Assembly: GCA_032191485.1 (NCBI GenBank)
Contig: JAVDOI010000003.1
Coordinates: 19,780,149 to 19,844,148 of the forward strand
Reading direction: 5' to 3'
From: Leptoclinus maculatus
Lineage: Eukaryota; Chordata; Actinopteri; Perciformes; Stichaeidae
Length of the DNA stretch: 64,000 nt
The notes beneath the pieces were generated by a model. It had not been told where the DNA came from, did no database searches, and was given only the letters and a program-made list of their open reading frames with translations. Position 1 is the stretch's first letter. Every line of letters starts with the position of its first letter. This document shows, piece after piece, positions 1-14,806 of this stretch. The translations under genes and the position numbers were made by a program.

Positions 1-890
1 CAGCGCTGCAGTGAGGTGCAGCGTGAGCTGTGATTGGTCAGTGGGCGAGCACATGACTATTGTGAAATGAAACCTAAGCAGAGGCTTAGTCGGAGTAGTA
101 AGAGTTCATATTGAAAGATATGGAAGTAATTATGACATTTTTTGCATTTTGCTTGGTGTAGATTATTGTTTTTTTTACCTAGCTTTGTTTTTTTAACACT
201 CAATGGCTGAAGGAGGAGAAACGGATTTGTGAGTTGGGATTTAACCGTGGGATTAAACTCTTTGTCAACAAAGAAAGGAGGATGGACTTTGTCTTTAAGT
301 GAACAGCATTTGGTAAGTCAACTGCGTTTGATTTTACATCTGCAGTAGCTTTAATATGCTTGTTTATATATTATTATTTGTACAACTTGTTTTTATGAAG
401 ATGGATTTTTGTTTGGTTTAATATGTGATAGGAACCATTGTTATGTCCAATGTTGCTCTTGGGACACATTTAGCCGGTGCCAGTGTTGCCAACTTGGCGA
501 CTTTCTCGCTAAATCTGGTGACTTTCCAAACCCTCATGGCGACTTTTTTTGTCAAAAGCTACGAGTGACAAATCTGGTGTTGTTGGAGACTTTTCTGGTG
601 TTTTGACTCTGACGTTAAAGCACGTACCGTTCTACAGTTACTGCCGTGAACGAGCAGCGGGTGCTGCCGTGAGCCGCCCCAAAGCACACACAGGCGGGTA
701 CTCGCGCAGCTGCAGTCAGAGCAGAGAGGAGACGCAGTCTCGGCGTATTCATATATCTGCACTCTGCAGTTAGTGTATTTATAGGTGTTGAGCTTCATTT
801 TTACACGAAACAAATAATAACCGTAGCTGTGTTTCAGCTGCAGGACAGCAGTGAAGGCCCAGGTATGAAATGCACGGCCCGCCACTGGGT
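1..890 (+). mobile_element. hAT-type element remnant in scfd1 intron
   Basis: From about 230 to 890 this sequence matches, in inverted orientation, 9716-10390. Shared stretches include the segment around 'gccaacttggcgactttctc' and the one ending 'cagctgcaggacagcagtg'. The other copy carries a recognisable hAT C-terminal dimerisation motif; this one does not. Bases 1-60 resemble the far end of the other copy only in the short stretch 'tgattggtcagtggg', so the left part is diverged. It lies within an intron of scfd1, just before the first exon in the window. It is non-coding as it stands. The family assignment is inferred from the partner copy. Confidence 0.6.
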
Positions 891-1001
891 GACAGTAACG
901 AGTAGTCTCACTTCTGACGAATTCATTATAAATTAATTAAGTCATGTTTTTGATGTGAATATAAGTGTTGAGTCATTCTGGTTTCCTCTCATCTTTTTCA
1001 G

Positions 1002-5555
<4,554 letters not shown>

Positions 5556-5617
5556 CGACTCCACCGATATGTGAATCTCTCTCTCCGTCTCTGATCTCTT
5601 TATTCCAGATGTTTTGT

Positions 5618-5715
5618 ATTAAACTCTTCTTCTGTAAAAAAAAAATGGACTAAACACTTCCTGTCTTCATTGTGATTTCTGTCTCTTCCACTCAGCACTA
5701 ATAAAGCTAAATAAA
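5618..5715 (+). terminator. scfd1: scfd1 3' end: candidate poly(A) signals
   Basis: ATTAAA at 5618-5623, 63 bases after the stop, is followed by an A-run at about 5636. Two AATAAA hexamers lie at 5700-5705 and 5710-5715. Any of these could end the transcript, giving a short 3' UTR of roughly 90-180 bases. Confidence 0.65.
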
Positions 5716-6089
5716 AACAGTCTCGGCCTCTTCCTCCGTCTTTCCCACGAAGCTCTCTGAGATGGTTGAAGAACTGATTTCAGGTGATTCAGAATCAATG
5801 TGACGTCTTTCTTCTTCTTCTGTTTGTATCTTTTTGGAGTTTGTTCACCTGTACAGAGAGGCGAGTGTCATTTGTATTACTCCGACACTTAAAGGAAAAC
5901 ATCAGCCAAGAAAGTTTTCTATAGAATTATCGTTCAGGAGAATAAAAGGTTAAAAAACGTCCTTGTTTTCATTTGTAGTTTCTATTTTCACTAAATTAAC
6001 ATTAAGCATTTTCTAGATGATCAAATACAGAAGAAGACTCTTTATATGCTAGTATGAAGGATAGGCTGTCTTTGCCATTTCGGCCAATG

Positions 6090-6853
6090 GTTTTGACCCT
6101 TGGGGGTGCGCACCACTGTTTTCGATTTTTATTGGCTTAAAATTCTTTCAATCAACTCAAAGAACGTATCATTACAATCCCTGGTCGCTTCCGCATCTAA
6201 CGCTGTGTCACATGCGAAAATCCGCCAATCAGAAGGCTCGAGTAAGGTTCAAATTAAGTCTGTGAACATGGAAATCAGACGAGGAAAACCCCTGTTTTAC
6301 AGGTTTATATTGGGCCCAGGCTCTCAAAATGATGCCAAACTGCTTTATTAGATAGATTGAACACTATTAGTGATAAAAGAAGTGAGATATATAGTTATAT
6401 AGTATATACAATTACAATAAAACAGCTGAAAGTGCTGCTTCCAAAATCAGAATTGACCTCGGCTGACCTGTACAAAAACATCGATACCGCTGGCCTGCTT
6501 CACTGTATCAAAGCCATTTTTTTAGAGACTCCTGACCTGTTGTGCTATGACTTGTGAGGGGTGATTTGGGTGTATCTGCATCATTTCAAATAAATAAAAA
6601 TTACATTATTTTCAGGCAAACCTGAACATTTTCAATGTGAGCTGTGTGTTCTGTTCATTCAGCATTAACCAGTAAGATATACACTGATATGTACACATAT
6701 TAACACATCTCACAAATTGTAGTGTTATTATTCAATTGAAATTATTCAAATTGTTATATACCTTGTAGTTGGAGAGATAAGTCCCTTTGAGTATGGGTAA
6801 ACTATTTTCGAGCAGAGGCCTAAAAATGGGGCTAGGTATAAAGAGGTTAAAAG
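6090..6853 (+). mobile_element. piggyBac-like non-autonomous element relic (related to 56701-57696)
   Basis: The right half matches 57100-57700: a segment around 'attgaacac(t/c)attagta', then 'gagtatgggta', 'attttcgagcag' and 'cctaaaaat(g/a)gggctaggta', ending near 'aggttaaaa'. The left half has no clear counterpart. It is intergenic, between scfd1 and coch, and non-coding. The family call depends on the better preserved copy near 57 kb. Confidence 0.55.
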
Positions 6854-6956
6854 TTCCCTTCGTTCTTCAAAACACACATTTTAGTGTTAAAGTTCATCTC
6901 AGTGTGATGGCACTATGACACTCCACGTGTTTCTGTTTCTATTGTTTCTACTGCAG

Positions 6957-8100
6957 AGACCACACACACACTCGCACACACAGAGTTAATCCCAGCTCAG
7001 TGTCGGTGATGTCGACTCTGTTGACTTTTTGACCCATGAGCTGAAATAATGAGGAGGTAAAAAGGAAAAACATGGGATGAAAGGAGGAGAAGAAGATTAG
7101 CTGGTTTAAAATGTATTAATACCAACTACTAAATTAATGACAAATGAAGTCGCAGCTTTAATTTTTTCTTTTCACACACACACCAACACACACACCTACA
7201 CACACACACACACACTCTTGTGACTGTCAGCAGCTGCTGATCAACGTGGGAGTTCAGTTTGAATGTGCTGGATGAGAGGAAACTCTTTAATTAAATGTTA
7301 ACACCAATGTTCATATTTAATCAACTGGAACAATAACAATGTTTTAGTAAAGAAAAGATTTAGATTAAAAGTCTGAAGATAGAAAATACAACGAGCCATT
7401 CTTCTTCTTCTCTAAATATTCATCGTTTCTAAAGAGAGAACTTTTTATACGGTTCAAGTCTCCTCTCCTCTTGTCTCCTCTCCCCTTGTCTCCTCTCCTC
7501 TTGTCTCCTCTGCCCTTGTCTCCTCTCTCTATATATATATACGCATATATATATATATATATATACACGCATATATATATATATGTATATTCAACACTGT
7601 AGTATTGTTACTTATATTTTCAGATCTTATACGTTTTCTTGGACTCTGAAAAACAACTACATTCTTATAATTAATTTATTTTTGTTGTTTCCGAACAACA
7701 GAAACAGAAGAAATTAAAACAGAACGTGTTGAGACGAGAATAAAAAAGATCCCACACAGATCCTGGGTCAGTCTCGTAGCCCCGCCCCTTTTATTTTTTA
7801 TATAACCACTGTGATTGGCTCCTGCTTGTGACCCCCAGCTGACCATCAGACGTATCATGAAGCATGTCGGAAACGACATGGTGGTTCACACAAAGAGCCG
7901 TTTGTTGTGTCGGGACTCTCACGGATCAGGTGTCTGCCTCTCAGGGGGGGGGGGGGGTTACACTGATCCAGGTGGAACAGGATCCAGGTGTTCACACAGG
8001 TGACCATTTTATGATTTACCTTCCTTCAGGTTGTTGATGAAGCTGCATCTGTAGTGTATAAGAAACCCTGTGTTGTTGATGCATTCAAGGACACTGGTCT
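6957..8100. other. Intergenic DNA with simple repeats
   Basis: No gene is visible. It holds CA-rich patches (6960-6980, 7175-7216), a pyrimidine minisatellite of TCTCCTCTCC/TTGTC units (7458-7528), an AT microsatellite (7529-7583) and a short poly(G) run (7945-7957). The small open frames here do not resemble known proteins. Confidence 0.7.
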
Positions 8101-8334
8101 TCTGGGATTCGTGCCCGAGGTGACTTGAACTCAGCAAACATGGACGTTGAGCACTTTTTGAGCGTTCTTATCCGAAACATCTCAAGTTTCAGGTTTTCTG
8201 GTACGAAGTCAGACTCAGTAAATTAATTTAAAGGAGAACTTTAAACTGTTTAATATTCCTTTAAATATCTAATAAGATTTAGAAGACATTCTTGCCCTAA
8301 ACGCTCATCACACAGGACGTCTACCAGGACTGAA

Positions 8335-8640
8335 GTCAAAGCTTCATGTGTTAAAGCTGCATTCTTTCTAGTGTCCATCAGGGGGCGACTCCTCTGGTTG
8401 TATAGAAGTCTGAGAAAATGACTCTACTTCTCTCTTGATTTATTACCTCAGTAAACATTGTAAACATGAGTTCATGGTCTCAATCTCTAGTTTCAATTCT
8501 TCTTCTATACAGCATGATGTTCATTTAGTAAATGATGGTCCATTTAGAGTCAAACAGACCATAAAGCAGGGTATGCTTTAGGGCGGGGCTACACAGTGAT
8601 TGACAGGTCTCTACCAGAGACGTTGTCTGATCAACTTCAT
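8335..8640 (+). repeat. Dispersed teleost repeat, copy 2
   Basis: Same unit as 4985-5275 but on the opposite strand. It is part of the larger inverted duplication that carries the scfd1 exon copy at 8724-8789. Confidence 0.8.
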
Positions 8641-8723
8641 AATAACAGATGTGACACATTTCTAACTAATTGTACACAGAATAATCAGAGTATCTTGCAG
8701 TAGTACTAGCAGTACTACAGTAC

Positions 8724-8789
8724 CTTGACATAGTCCACCAGGTTCTGGTACTCGATGTAGTTTCCTCCTCCCACCACGAACACGATGGC
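8724..8789 (-). pseudogene. Inverted duplicate of scfd1 exon 4810-4875
   Basis: The minus strand reads the same 66-nt exon as 4810-4875, still flanked by an acceptor-like gtttcag and a donor-like gtactg. I see two differences: Ala to Val in the penultimate codon, and a silent ATT/ATC change. The similarity continues through intron and repeat to about 8335 on one side and to about 8822 on the other ('acccatcatgca'). It lies about 3.2 kb beyond the scfd1 stop in reverse orientation with no neighbouring scfd1 exons, so it cannot contribute to scfd1. The high identity suggests a recent inverted segmental duplication or, less likely, an assembly artefact. Confidence 0.85.
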
Positions 8790-9715
8790 CTGAAACACAA
8801 CAACAACATTACCCATCATGCATCCATTTAGAGTCAATTATTGAGTTATTATTGCCGTTAATGTTACTCTGGTTGTTCCTCGTATTATCTACTGTTGGAG
8901 CTACTTGTTGAGTTGAAAGCTTTCCTCTCATCGAATTGTAGTGATAAGCAGCGCAAAGGTCTCGGGCTTTTATTGTGAAAGGTGAGAATTGACGTTGTGT
9001 AGCTTTAATGATCTCATCATTACGTTTTTATCAAAGAAGCAGATATTTTCTAAAACAGTTGATGATTTAACCAGTAGAGTTTCACGTTTATCAGAAACTT
9101 AAAGAGCTCCAGCTGTGAGTCACTTCCTGTTGTCTACAGGAACCAGACTTTCACGTCTAGAAACCCAGAAAATTGGGACACCGTCACAACTTCAACGTGA
9201 CCTGGAGACTCGTTTGTGTAAACCAGACTTTCTCTTCCTCTGGGAAAACAAACCAGCCTGGATGATATTACGCTGTCCAGGAATAACAATCCTCCGATGT
9301 TCCATCTCATATCGTTAAACAATAGCACCTCTGAGCTCCTAGAAATCTGCCTTGCCAACGAGACTGTTTTTGACTGAAGCTTCAATCAAATGGGAAACGT
9401 GTTGTTGAGGAGCTGAGACCCGAAACAGACTCACAAATACAGTGTAGTTTGTGTTCCATCTGAAACAAGTTGATAGTAAACTGCCCACAGAGATGTTTCT
9501 TAAAGCATTGTTCTTGTGTATACTTCATATCTTTTTATCTCTGTGTCTCTCTATGAAAGGCTTTCAGAAAATGTCTTCCCTCTCTGCAGAAACATTCCTC
9601 CTCCAGACATTTTCTTGTCCGCCCTTCTCATTTTACCGGCGGCCGGCTGGGAGCTGGCCAAAGCTGAATTCCTGACCGCTGCTGTCTGGTAATCCTGTAC
9701 AGGTACCTCCACAGT

Positions 9716-10570
9716 GTGGAGGGCCGTGCATTTTATACCTGGGCCTTCACTGCTGTCCTGCAGCTGAAACACAGCTACGGTTATTATTTGTTTCGTGTAA
9801 AAATTAAGCCAACACCTGTAAATACACTAACTGCAGAGAATACGCCGAGACTGCGTCTCCTCTCTGCTCTGACTGCAGCTGGGACTGCTGCGCGAGGCTT
9901 CTGAGAGAGTACCCGCCTGTGTGTGCTTTAGGGCAGCGGAGGGGCTCACGGCAGCACCCGCTGCTCGTTCACGACAGTGCAGAACATACGTGCTTTAACG
10001 TCAAAACACCAGCAAAGTCTCCAATAACACCAGAAAAAGTTGCTAGATTTGTCGCTAGTAGCTTTTGACAAAAAAAGTCGCCATGAGGGTTTGGAAAGTC
10101 GCCAGATTTAGCGAGAAAGTCGCCAAGTTGGCAACACTGGCACCGCTAAATATGTCTCCAGAGCAACATTGGACGTAACAATGGTTCCTATCACATATTA
10201 ACCCAAACAAAAATCCATCTTCATAAAAACAAGTTGTACAAATAATAATATACAAACAAGCATATTAAAGCTACTGCAGATGTAAAAACAAACGCATTTA
10301 ACTTACCAGAGCTGCTGTTCACTATTTAAAGACAAACTCCATCCTTCTTTCTTTGTTAATAAAGAGTTTAATCTCACGGTTGTTCAGTACATCCGTGCGT
10401 TTTAGTTCCAGTAAGAAGTCCTTCTCGATTCATGGACCCCAGTGAAGACAGTCGAGCCTCCCCAGTTGTTTTAATGCGTTTGAGGACTGAAAATGTCCGC
10501 TCGACAGAGGCAGCAGATATTGGGATTGTCACCGCCCGACATGTCAGGCTAGCCCACTGACCAATCACGT
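9716..10570 (-). mobile_element. hAT-type element remnant with transposase C-terminal motif
   Basis: Inverted partner of about 230-890. On the minus strand (about 10430-10535) it encodes AASVERTFSVLKRIKT followed by ARLSSL, the signature of the hAT C-terminal dimerisation region in ZMYM-type transposases. The frame is short, breaks on both sides, and no DDE catalytic region is present, so it is a dead remnant. The rest of the shared sequence is non-coding. It is intergenic between scfd1 and coch. Confidence 0.75.
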
Positions 10571-11389
10571 ACTTGTAGGCCAGCTAGCAGGCTCTGACAT
10601 GTCAAAGAATACGCCCAACATGTCAAACTAAAGATCTGATTGGTTGAAGACTATGACAATCAACAATATCGTCCCCATTCACTTAAACTGCAAAGGGATT
10701 CACTTGTGAGTCTGCAGGCCTCGGGCCTCTCTTCTTACCTAGAGACACAGAGGTGAAATCTGATTGGATAAAAGCTCTACTTAAAACAAGCTACACTGGA
10801 AGCAGAGCAACTGAGGAAGACAGTAGCTGTGCAATGAGAAAATAAGATAATGGGAAAAATATTTTTATAAATTATAATACATGTAGTGTATTTAAGAAAA
10901 ATTATGAAATTATAAAATAGCTATAACTTTGTGATTCTGTTTAGGCCAGAAGAGAAGGCTTTGCAGGCCCTGACGGCCCACCACTGCTCCACACAGGTAA
11001 CGTTACCTGAGCCGGCCGTCCAGTGAGAAGATCTTCAGAGGTGATAGAACGAGGCCAACATGACGAGTCCTGCAGCGACGAGTCATCAATACGTGTCAGA
11101 AAACTTTGTAGAAGATATAATATCAGGTTTTTGTTTTGGTGCAAAGCAAATGCAACTAATTTGACCATTAGACCAAGCCAGAAACATTCCATGTAAAACC
11201 GTTTCACTCAAAACACCAGATTTATCTTCAGAAAGATTTGCAGAGAAAATTACAAAAACTGATTTTGGTGGGTTGTTATGAATGCTTAAAGACACCTGCA
11301 GAATATTTGTGTGGGGGGAAATGATGGATTTCCACCTGCGGAAATATATGTTTATCCAATGAAATGATGAGTTCCTCCCTGATCCTCAG

Positions 11390-12205
11390 AGTGTTTTGTT
11401 GGGACTCATGAACAAGATCACATCATCTGCCAAAAAACAGACTTTAATCCAGACTTTACGGGGACGTATGATCACAGACATGTGTGATGCAGTAAAAGTC
11501 TCCACCGCTGTGTTCCAGACTGCACATTTTGCTGATAAACTGGGTGCACTTGGCACTTTGCAGCTCAGAAATTTAAATTTGAACTGCTCAGCAATCCGTT
11601 TGCAGTTGACGTGGAAAGAGCACCTGTGGAGCTGATAGACCTCCAGTGTAATGACACTCAAGGCAAAGTATGACTCTGAGGGCGCTGCAGTTTCCAAGCT
11701 TCACCCCCGAAACGATGCCTTAACTCCGCCTACATGCTGCTCTAATGCTCTGCATGTTTGGAAGCACATACCTGTGTGAGCAGCTTTTCTCTGTGATGAA
11801 GATGAACAAAAACCCACACAGGAGTCGTCTCACTGATGCACACCTTTACTCCATCTTGAGGGTTTCCACAGAACCTAACCCCAGATATTAATGAACTGGC
11901 AGCCAAGAAAAGATGCCAAACATCTGGCTCTGGCACATATGCATAATAAATGTAAACATGTATATTTTTTTGCACTTTGTCCAATATCCCTTCTATCCTG
12001 TTTATTGAATGGTGACTCTATTTGGCCCTCAACGTAGTCCCAATTTTTTATTTTGTCCCTCCCTGGGATTGAGTTTGACACCCCTGGCATATATGCTGTA
12101 TTATGATAAAAACTGTCATTTTGTAACGGTTTTGGTTGTTGGTGTGCCGTGGGATCTTTTTAATGTAAAAAATGTGCCGCGGCTCAGAAAAGGTTGAAAA
12201 ACACT
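11390..12205 (+). pseudogene. Degenerate hAT-Charlie (GTF2IRD2/ZBED5-like) transposase 3' end
   Basis: Pieces of a hAT-Charlie transposase are readable on the + strand: AVFQTAHFADKLGALGT (frame starting 11396), ELLSNPFAVDVERAPVELID and LQCNDT in another frame (about 11580-11665), then MFGSTYLCEQLFSVMKMNK and SRLTDAHLYSILRVSTE (about 11755-11875), and after one more shift LTPDINELAAKKRCQTSGSG. At least three frame changes and stops make it a pseudogene. Downstream, 'gagtttgacacccctggc' and the GCCGCGGC-containing end near 12170-12205 ('ggttgaaaaacac') look like hAT terminal sequence. The dimerisation motif identifies the superfamily with confidence; the subfamily is from recall. Confidence 0.8.
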
Positions 12206-12330
12206 AATGGACTGTGGAAAGTTTTTAATTTTTCTGTTTCTCTCTCAGGTCGACCTGTCAGTGAAGCCCCTCCCACCTCCCCCTCTGATGTCACAACTGT
12301 AAGGTGCGTGTGTGTGTGTGTGTGAGAGCT

Positions 12331-12456
12331 TATTTAAAGGGATGCCTCTCTCTCTCGCTGGACGATCGACACCAGCTCAGCATCATCATCTTACCGTCTG
12401 CTGCTTCCAGGGAATAAACTCTGAATAGTTTTCCTGAGACGGCTGCTGAAGAAATA
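12331..12456 (+). promoter_or_regulatory. coch: coch core promoter (TATA-like) and probable non-coding exon 1
   Basis: TATTTAAA at 12331-12338 is preceded by a pyrimidine/GC-rich patch (cccctcccacctccccctc) and a CRE-like tgatgtcac. About 25-30 bases on, a leader sequence begins that ends at a good donor (aaata|gtaaga, GT at 12457). The coding start is in the next exon, whose acceptor is tttcag|gtgcagaaATG. I infer a roughly 95-base untranslated exon 1. There is no transcript evidence here; the (GT)n just upstream of the TATA-like box is ordinary. Confidence 0.55.
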
Positions 12457-12469
12457 GTAAGACGAGTTC

Positions 12470-14270
12470 ACTGATTCTTTACTGACTGAATGAACTAATG
12501 AATGAATGAACTAATGAATGAATGAAATAATGAACGACTGGATTAATGGATGATTGAATGATTGATTGGCTGATTTAAATCCAAACAAAGTGAATCGCTG
12601 ACCGTTTTAATCCAACTTCTTTACTGACTGACTGGTTAAATAGTAATTAGTTTACTAACCGGCTGCTAAGTTAACTGACTGACCAACGATTAACTGTTTT
12701 TACTGACTGGTTAACCAGTTAGCTTTTGATTTTGCATTGTTTCACAGACTGGCTGAATGGTTTAATAACTGGTTGACATGTAGTTTAGTTAGTAACAGTA
12801 GTAGTGAGTGGTTTATTGTGTTAACTGGTTACTGAGTTAACTGACCTTTTTAACTAGTTACTGTCTGGTTTGCCCACTAGTTCAGGGATTTACTGGCTCA
12901 CTGGTTAGTGGTTTACTGTTTATTTGTCTGCCCAATAGTTGGAAGACTGGTTTAAAGATTGTTTGCTGGTTAACTTTGTCTGTTAACTGGTGATCTCACT
13001 GGTTTACTAATTGATTGATAGTTTTAAATGACAGTTTTTTTCTGGCTGACTGCTTAACTGTTGGCTTGACTAGTCTTTAGTAGCTGACGTTTACCATTAC
13101 CTAACTAACTGGTTTACCTATTGCCTGAATAGTTTGCTTACTGGGTAACTGGTTTACTGCTGACCAGTTTCACCGTTTATTCTCATTGTCTTCTTGTTTA
13201 CTGGCTGATATCTCAGTGTAACCATACATCATGTAATAAACTAGTGAACTGACTGTTAATTAACTGAGTTAAATGTTGTTTTAACCACTACTCGTTATTA
13301 ACTAGTTGACTGGCCTTTACTGACTGGTTTATGGCTGACTAGTTAACTGAGTTGACTCATCTGGTTTAACTGTTTACTGGTTTACATACAGGGTTGGGAG
13401 GATAACTTTAGAAATGTAATCCCATACTATTACTAATTACCTGTTAAAAATACAGTAACTAATCTAAACCGTCAGTATCACAATATCAAAGTAAAGTAAC
13501 TTGATTGCTTTCCGTTACTTTTGGATTACCTGAAAACCAAATATATAAAAACAAGAGAAAAGTATTTTGTAAGTAAAGCAGAAAAGATGAACATCACGTT
13601 CTCATCATCAAAGGACTTGAATCATTTCACACATTAGTGTTCCTGGATGTGAACTTGGAGCAGCAGCAGAACACTTATCTGTCTGTACACATGATGACAC
13701 TCACACTAAACTATACACATGAAACAGGGTTAGACATTCACGTCTTCACCAGTAAACAATCAGAACACCAGACAACCAAAATTAGTTCACACTGTACACA
13801 AGAGACAGGAATAAAGAACACGAAACCAGTCAGCAAAGCAGGTAAGTGATGGTAAACCAGTTAGTAAATGGTTAATAAAATCAGTCAGCTGGTACGGAAC
13901 GAGTAGAACATTTATGTTAACTCACACATGAGCTGTTAGTCAATAAATCAACTGAGTAAACTGGTTAAATCAACAACTAACTCAGTTTTACAGGCTGTTT
14001 ATGTACATGATAGAACATGAAACAAAGATTTAAATATAATAAAGTGTATGAAACCAGTCAGAGGCTGTGAACCAGTTATCAAACAAGGTCATTCATAGTA
14101 AAGATTACAGTGACTGACTGTTAAACCATTAAACAATAAGTTAACAAGTCAACTGTAACCAAGTCAACACACATGATACAGATGAATTATAAACAACACA
14201 AAAGCAGTTGGCCAGACAGCAAACCACTCTAGTTACACATAAACAGGCTGAGGGAGGAATGATTTACATG
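12470..14270. repeat. coch intron 1: degenerate ACTGGTTAACTG-type low-complexity DNA switching strand
   Basis: From 12480 to about 13390 the + strand is crowded with ctgactggttta, ggttaactg and actggttaac words. From about 13830 to 14250 the same words appear as their complements (aaaccagttagt, aaccagtcag). Between them lies a different repeat starting 'gggttgggaggataacttta' (13391) with dispersed-element character. The whole is an imperfect, very large inverted arrangement inside coch intron 1. No coding potential is visible. Confidence 0.6.
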
Positions 14271-14806
14271 GAACAGCGCTACGTAAAAAAAAAAAAAAAA
14301 GACGTACCGGTAATCAGATTACCAACAATTTAAGCAAACAATTTGGAGATTATTAGCAAGATTACATTTCAATATTTGTTTTAAAAGGTGCTAAATACAA
14401 GATACGAGGAGCATTTAAATTGCCTTTCAACATGGTGACTGTTGACAGCTAACGGTGCTAACAGTGCTAACAGTGTTTACCTGAGGGCGAACAGAAGGAT
14501 GGGTAGACATTACTTCACTATATCTTTACATAGATGATAGTTGTTTGATGAGATATTAATGATCTGAAAGTCGGATTTAAGATATATATACGAACACGCA
14601 CATACGAACACATTACAACACTTTACGAATTCTCCCATTTTATTGTACGTAACGCAGGAAACAGGAAGAACATCACAGAACAGCGCAAGATATCACGAGA
14701 GAACCGCTTCCAGCAAACATAATCCAGAACTAACCACATTTAATTTAATATATAAACTTTTAATGACATTCATTATTGATGATTGATGACAGTTTCAGGT
14801 GCAGAA

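Noticed and set aside
559..885. 108-codon minus-strand frame near the window start
   Set aside because: It falls in the hAT-type remnant and has no recognised domain; the inverted copy does not keep the frame.
12242..12298. Possible extra exon (ctctcag|gtcgacctg ... ctgtaag|gtgcgtg) ending in a stop in scfd1-compatible phase
   Set aside because: It lies 6.7 kb past the normal scfd1 terminal exon and in the coch promoter region, with no family resemblance; borders could be chance.
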